DNA of 9,105 nucleotides from Sulfurimonas sp. (GTDB lineage Bacteria; Campylobacterota; Campylobacteria; Campylobacterales; Sulfurimonadaceae). The notes beneath the pieces are model-generated. The model saw only the letters and a list, made by a program, of their open reading frames with translations, was not told where the DNA came from and did no database searches. Each line of letters begins with the position of its first letter. Position 1 is the first letter of the stretch. Of the stretch, positions 5,766-9,105 are shown piece by piece. The DNA is taken from positions 1 to 9,105 of the forward strand of contig JAMORM010000047.1 of assembly GCA_027063585.1 (NCBI GenBank), given 5' to 3'. The translations under genes were made by a program, and so were the position numbers.

Positions 5766-6374
5766 ATGAACGTCAAAAAAATATATATGGATGCTGATGC
5801 TCTTTTAGAGGGGCATTTTAAGCTTAGTTCTGGCAACCATTCACAATTCTATCTTCAATCTGCAAAAGTTTTGGAAGATCCTAAGACTGCAAAACTTTTA
5901 GCAGATGAACTCGCGCGTCAAATCAAAGCAAGTGGTCTTGAAATTGACACTGTTTGTGCTCCGGCTCTTGGTGGTTTGATTGCAGGTTTTGCTCTTGCAA
6001 CTGCACTTGATGTGAGAAGTATTTTTGCTGAGAGAGTTGATGGTAAAATGTCTATTCGCCGCGGTTTTGAAATAAAGCCGGGTGAGAAAGTTCTGATGTG
6101 CGAAGATATCATTACAACCGGCGGAAGCGCTATGGAAGCCGCAGATGTTGTAAAAGAGCTCGGCGGTGAGATAGTCGGTGTTGCAGCATTAGCAAACCGT
6201 GGATTTTGTCACAGACAAGGCAGTAACATTGAGACAAAACCAAACTGTAAACTTCCACAGGATATTCCATTTTTTGCACTTGCAGATTTTACTTTTGAAA
6301 TGTACTCTCCCGATGCATGTCCACTTTGTAAAGATGGCAGCGAAGCTGTTAAACCTGGTTCACGCGGAAACTAA
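5766..6374 (+). CDS. pyrE: Orotate phosphoribosyltransferase
   Basis: PyrE transfers the phosphoribosyl group of PRPP to orotate, giving OMP in pyrimidine synthesis; it acts in the cytosol as a dimer. The PRPP-binding loop [17 protein letters not shown] (residues 109-125) is intact. [15 protein letters not shown] (18-32) matches the N-terminal hood region, and [16 protein letters not shown] (88-103) the mobile catalytic loop, with K94 and R98/R99. The 202-residue length and the C-terminal CPLCKDG...VKPGSRGN belong to the bacterial/archaeal PyrE subgroup with a terminal Cys pair. The ATG at 5766 has AGGA at 5755-5758, just downstream of the structured element. It may be read from the secG promoter, so any folding of the intervening RNA could affect its level relative to frr. 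Confidence 0.95.
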   Translation: MNVKKIYMDADALLEGHFKLSSGNHSQFYLQSAKVLEDPKTAKLLADELARQIKASGLEIDTVCAPALGGLIAGFALATALDVRSIFAERVDGKMSIRRGFEIKPGEKVLMCEDIITTGGSAMEAADVVKELGGEIVGVAALANRGFCHRQGSNIETKPNCKLPQDIPFFALADFTFEMYSPDACPLCKDGSEAVKPGSRGN

Positions 6375-6385
6375 TTTTTTAACTT

Positions 6386-8008
6386 CTAGCTGTATTTCAG
6401 CTGGCAGGTTAACATTCTCTCAACCAAAACACGTGCTACTTCAACTTTTCCATCTACTATAGATGTAATAGCCAAATCTGCAAGTTTCTCTTTTTCCTCT
6501 AATGAAGTAACTTTTACAATAAGATTAGCATCTTTTGAATGATTAAGCACTGCTTCACATATAAGACGTTTTTTTGCGATATTATCGAGTGTTACAATTA
6601 TTGCAGCAGCTTTGTCAATATTGAGCGCTTCTAATATGGCTGTTTTAGAGGCATCTCCAAGATATGCTTCTTTTCCTTCATTAAGTGCTTCTTTTACATG
6701 TTTATTTGAATTGTCTATGACAACATAAGGGGCATCGAGCTCTTCAAGGTACTGTGTCACAAACTTACCGACCACACTGTACCCGCAAACAACCACATGA
6801 TTTTCTCTCCCCGCAAGAGCAGACATATCTGTAACAATATCTTTTTCTTTTATCAATTTTGCCGTTATCGTGTTAATATAGGGGACGAAAAACGGTGTAA
6901 CTATCATAGAAAATATAACAATGAGCACCAACAAAGAAACCAGTTTTTCATCTATAATATGTCCTGATGCGGCAAGTGCAAAAATTACAAATGAAAATTC
7001 ACCGACCTGAGAAAGAAAAAGTGCTGTTTTTAACGATGTAGCACTTGTTGTATTCAAGCGCAAAAGCACAAACATAATCAGAGACTTGATAATAAAAATC
7101 AGTAAAAACACTCCAATAATCAAGCCGATATTGTGAACAAACAGGGAGACATCTATTTTCATTCCGACAACAACAAAAAAAGTTCCCAAAAGAATATCTT
7201 TAAATGGTGCTATATCTGATTCTACTTTGTGATGATATTTTGTCTCCGCTATTATCATTCCTGCTACAAATGCGCCCAAAGAGTATGTAAATCCCATATA
7301 ATAAGCAAAAAGTGATGATGCCATAACAATAAATAGTACAGAACCCATGAACAGCTCATCCACTTCTGATGAGGATGAAAAATTTAAGAGCCATGCAACA
7401 ACTTTTTTTCCAACTGTAAACAAAACTGCGATAACAATCGCAACACTCAAAAGCGTATGCCATAAAATGACAAAAATATCCTGATCGCCTTCATTCGTCA
7501 AAAAACTGATAAGAATTAAAATAGGAATAACCGCTATATCTTGAAAAATCAGTATTCCCGTTGCATTTTGCCCATACGACGTATGAATCTCTTTGGAACT
7601 TTTTAAATATGTCAGCACAACTGCCGTTGATGAAAGAGAAAATGCAAAGGCAATAATCAGAGATGATTTTGATTCTAATGCAAAAACATAATGAGCAAGC
7701 AAATAGGTAACAATTGTCGTAATACCAACCTGCATAAAACCGTTGATAAATATCTCTGTTTTCATAGAACCCATTTTTGCCAGAGATATTTCTAAACCTA
7801 TAGTAAACATCAAAAAGACGATACCAAATTCTCCTGCCATTTCCAATTCATGCAAGTGGCTTGCTTCATGCAGGTCAAAACCGTAGGCAATAATTGTACC
7901 TGTTAGAATATAACCTATAATTTGTGAAATACCTATTTTTTTCAAAAAGATATTTATGACTATTGAGAGGCCAAGTGCGATAACTATATATACTAAAATA
8001 TTTTGCAT
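6386..8008 (-). CDS. kefB: KefB-type CPA2 cation:proton antiporter with RCK (TrkA-N) domain
   Basis: This 540-residue protein has a membrane part of about 12 segments (residues 1-385) and a cytosolic TrkA-N domain (about 404-520). Signature pieces are ISQIIGYILTG (27-37), FGIVFLMFTIGLEI (61-74), ALSLSST-like FSLSSTAVVL (123-132), FQDIAVIPIL (155-164), with D157 as the likely ion site, and SQVGEFSFVIF (333-343). In the RCK domain the nucleotide loop is GYSVVG (409-414), so the usual middle glycine is serine; VVIDNS (D432) follows, then LGDASK (450-455). It probably exchanges potassium (or sodium) for protons in pH or electrophile stress. There is no TrkA-C domain. I chose ATG 8008, with GAAAG seven bases upstream, because the longer in-frame extension to 8299 is antisense to pyrG. 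It converges on pyrE with only 11 bp between stops. Confidence 0.87.
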   Translation of the reverse strand: MQNILVYIVIALGLSIVINIFLKKIGISQIIGYILTGTIIAYGFDLHEASHLHELEMAGEFGIVFLMFTIGLEISLAKMGSMKTEIFINGFMQVGITTIVTYLLAHYVFALESKSSLIIAFAFSLSSTAVVLTYLKSSKEIHTSYGQNATGILIFQDIAVIPILILISFLTNEGDQDIFVILWHTLLSVAIVIAVLFTVGKKVVAWLLNFSSSSEVDELFMGSVLFIVMASSLFAYYMGFTYSLGAFVAGMIIAETKYHHKVESDIAPFKDILLGTFFVVVGMKIDVSLFVHNIGLIIGVFLLIFIIKSLIMFVLLRLNTTSATSLKTALFLSQVGEFSFVIFALAASGHIIDEKLVSLLVLIVIFSMIVTPFFVPYINTITAKLIKEKDIVTDMSALAGRENHVVVCGYSVVGKFVTQYLEELDAPYVVIDNSNKHVKEALNEGKEAYLGDASKTAILEALNIDKAAAIIVTLDNIAKKRLICEAVLNHSKDANLIVKVTSLEEKEKLADLAITSIVDGKVEVARVLVERMLTCQLKYS

Positions 8009-8035
8009 AAGCGTACTTTCATAATTTAATAAGAC

Positions 8036-8041
8036 ATTATA
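8036..8041 (-). promoter_or_regulatory. Candidate -10 box of the kefB-like gene
   Basis: A minus-strand TATAAT (plus ATTATA) lies 27 bp upstream of the ATG at 8008, with no recognisable -35. It is only three bases from the pyrG -10 on the other strand, within a 76-bp divergent intergenic region. Confidence 0.45.
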
Positions 8042-8044
8042 TAC

Positions 8045-8050
8045 TATAAT
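8045..8050 (+). promoter_or_regulatory. Candidate -10 box of pyrG
   Basis: TATAAT in ACTATAATCGCG would start transcription near 8057, about 28 nt before the pyrG ATG. A second TATAAT at 8057-8062 is an alternative with a very short leader. Neither has a clear -35. Confidence 0.5.
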
Positions 8051-8084
8051 CGCGCTTATAATTAATATATATGGAGATTTTTTA

Positions 8085-9105
8085 ATGACTAAATACATTT
8101 TTGTTACCGGTGGAGTATTAAGCTCTCTTGGAAAAGGGATCACAGCTGCCAGTGTTGGTACTTTACTTAAACATGCCGGTAAAAATGTAGGCATGCTAAA
8201 AATCGATCCATATATCAATGTTGACCCGGGTACCATGAGCCCCTTAGAGCATGGTGAAGTTTTTGTTACAAAAGACGGAGCAGAAACCGACCTTGACATT
8301 GGAAACTATGAACGCTTTTTAGACAAATCTTTTTTAAAGACATCCAACTTTACAACAGGTCAGGTTTATTCAAGTGTTATAGAGCGTGAACGTGCCGGTG
8401 GATACCTTGGGCAGACTATACAGGTTGTCCCTCATATAGTCGGTGAAATTGTCAAGCGCATAAAAGAAGCTGGTGAAGGGCATGACATTCTGGTTGTGGA
8501 ACTTGGCGGTACAGTTGGTGATATCGAAGGTTTGCCTTTTATGGAAGCTATTCGTCAAATGAAACATGATGATGAAGTTGCCGGTACGTTCTTTGTACAT
8601 GTAACACTTATTCCTTACATTAAAGCAGCCGGCGAGATGAAATCAAAGCCGACACAGCATTCTGTTCAGGAGCTTCGCCGTATTGGTATTACTCCGCAGA
8701 TGATTATTGCAAGAAGTGAAAATGCCTTGCCTAAAACATTCAAGAAAAAACTTGCAATGAGTTGTGATGTTTCTCCCGACAGTGTCATAGAAGCACTTGA
8801 TGCAGCAACTATTTATGATGTTCCTATGTCATTTTTAAGACAAAATGTTTTAAAGCCTATAGCAAAAGAACTTGAACTTGGCGAAGTTGTTCCTGATATG
8901 CAAGAGTGGGATTCACTTGTCAAGAAAATCGTGCAGCCAAAAGGAAAAGTGGTTATTGGTTTTGTCGGTAAATACCTGGCACTCAAAGAGTCTTACAAAT
9001 CACTCACAGAAGCGCTCATACATGCAGGGGCACACCTTGACAGCAGAGTTGAAATCTGTTGGGTTGATTCTGAAGAAGTGGAAGAAAGAGGAGCCCAAGC
9101 GCTTC
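8085..9105 (+). CDS. pyrG: CTP synthase (N-terminal 340 residues; truncated by the window end)
   Basis: PyrG converts UTP, ATP and glutamine to CTP, the last step of pyrimidine nucleotide synthesis. The frame is open from ATG 8085, with SD TGGAGA at 8072-8077, to the window end, giving 340 of about 540 residues. The synthetase domain is complete: P-loop [13 protein letters not shown] (7-19), [22 protein letters not shown] (39-60), [15 protein letters not shown] (64-78) with D71, [12 protein letters not shown] (138-149) with E139, and [16 protein letters not shown] (187-202). The glutaminase (GATase-I) domain begins at about 288 with [16 protein letters not shown]; its catalytic Cys-His-Glu lie beyond the window. 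No odd residues or breaks are seen. It is divergent from the kefB-like gene. Confidence 0.97.
   Translation, partial: MTKYIFVTGGVLSSLGKGITAASVGTLLKHAGKNVGMLKIDPYINVDPGTMSPLEHGEVFVTKDGAETDLDIGNYERFLDKSFLKTSNFTTGQVYSSVIERERAGGYLGQTIQVVPHIVGEIVKRIKEAGEGHDILVVELGGTVGDIEGLPFMEAIRQMKHDDEVAGTFFVHVTLIPYIKAAGEMKSKPTQHSVQELRRIGITPQMIIARSENALPKTFKKKLAMSCDVSPDSVIEALDAATIYDVPMSFLRQNVLKPIAKELELGEVVPDMQEWDSLVKKIVQPKGKVVIGFVGKYLALKESYKSLTEALIHAGAHLDSRVEICWVDSEEVEERGAQAL

Noticed and set aside
5584..5766. Minus-strand 60-codon frame across the frr-pyrE gap
   Set aside because: No start signal or ribosome-binding site, and it overlaps the 3' end of frr. It is open probably because the element is GC-richer. 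The peptide is kept only as a search probe for copies of the element.
6386..6404. Hairpin CTAGCTG-TATTT-CAGCTGG at the end of the kefB-like gene as a bidirectional terminator
   Set aside because: It lies inside the coding end of kefB, contains a wobble pair, and has no adjacent T-run in either direction.
8009..8299. N-terminal extension of the kefB-like frame by 97 codons
   Set aside because: It lies antisense to the start of pyrG and its own promoter region, and its sequence is not antiporter-like. Homology begins at the ATG at 8008, where the first membrane segment starts.

Overview
The window is AT-rich, tightly packed chromosomal DNA that reads like a Campylobacterota (Epsilonproteobacteria) genome, most likely a free-living genus such as Sulfurimonas or Sulfurovum. 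The main reasons are the secG-frr-pyrE gene order (also known from Campylobacter), a stand-alone ThiD2-type thiamin kinase, a BioC-like methyltransferase of the Campylobacterota kind, and promoters with clear TATAAT boxes but mostly weak -35 boxes. Genus is inferred from style, not from a database match.

Layout. (1) Bases 1-329 hold no protein gene. A perfect consensus sigma-70 promoter on the minus strand (TTGACA, 17 bp, TATAAT) fires leftward out of the window into what looks like a stable-RNA (probably rRNA) leader. The AT-rich remainder carries a candidate promoter for the rightward genes. (2) 330-1425, plus: a Bax inhibitor-1 family membrane protein overlaps a small ThiD2-type HMP-phosphate kinase. 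(3) 1415-4608, minus: a compact zinc-uptake operon, znuA-znuC-znuB, ending in a bioC-like methyltransferase; the 3' ends of thiD2 and bioC overlap convergently by 11 bp. (4) 4609-4721: a divergent promoter region whose two -35 boxes lie on top of each other. (5) 4722-6374, plus: secG, frr and pyrE. Frr and pyrE are separated by a GC-richer, hairpin-rich 129-bp insert that looks unlike the rest of the window. (6) 6386-8008, minus: a KefB-type CPA2 cation:proton antiporter with a C-terminal RCK/TrkA-N domain, convergent with pyrE. (7) From 8085, plus: pyrG (CTP synthase), cut off by the window end after 340 codons.

How the genes work together. ZnuA captures zinc in the periplasm, ZnuB is the channel and ZnuC the ATPase. 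BioC would start pimeloyl (biotin) synthesis; its place at the end of the zinc operon looks like co-transcription rather than an obvious shared pathway. SecG (protein export), Frr (ribosome recycling), PyrE (orotate to OMP) and PyrG (UTP to CTP) are housekeeping genes, with two of them in pyrimidine synthesis.

Most of the window is ordinary core genome. The signal least explained by genes is the structured element between frr and pyrE; next are the strong leftward promoter at the left edge and the shared promoter region between znuA and secG. I see no CRISPR array, transposase, phage gene, defence system or complete tRNA/rRNA gene.
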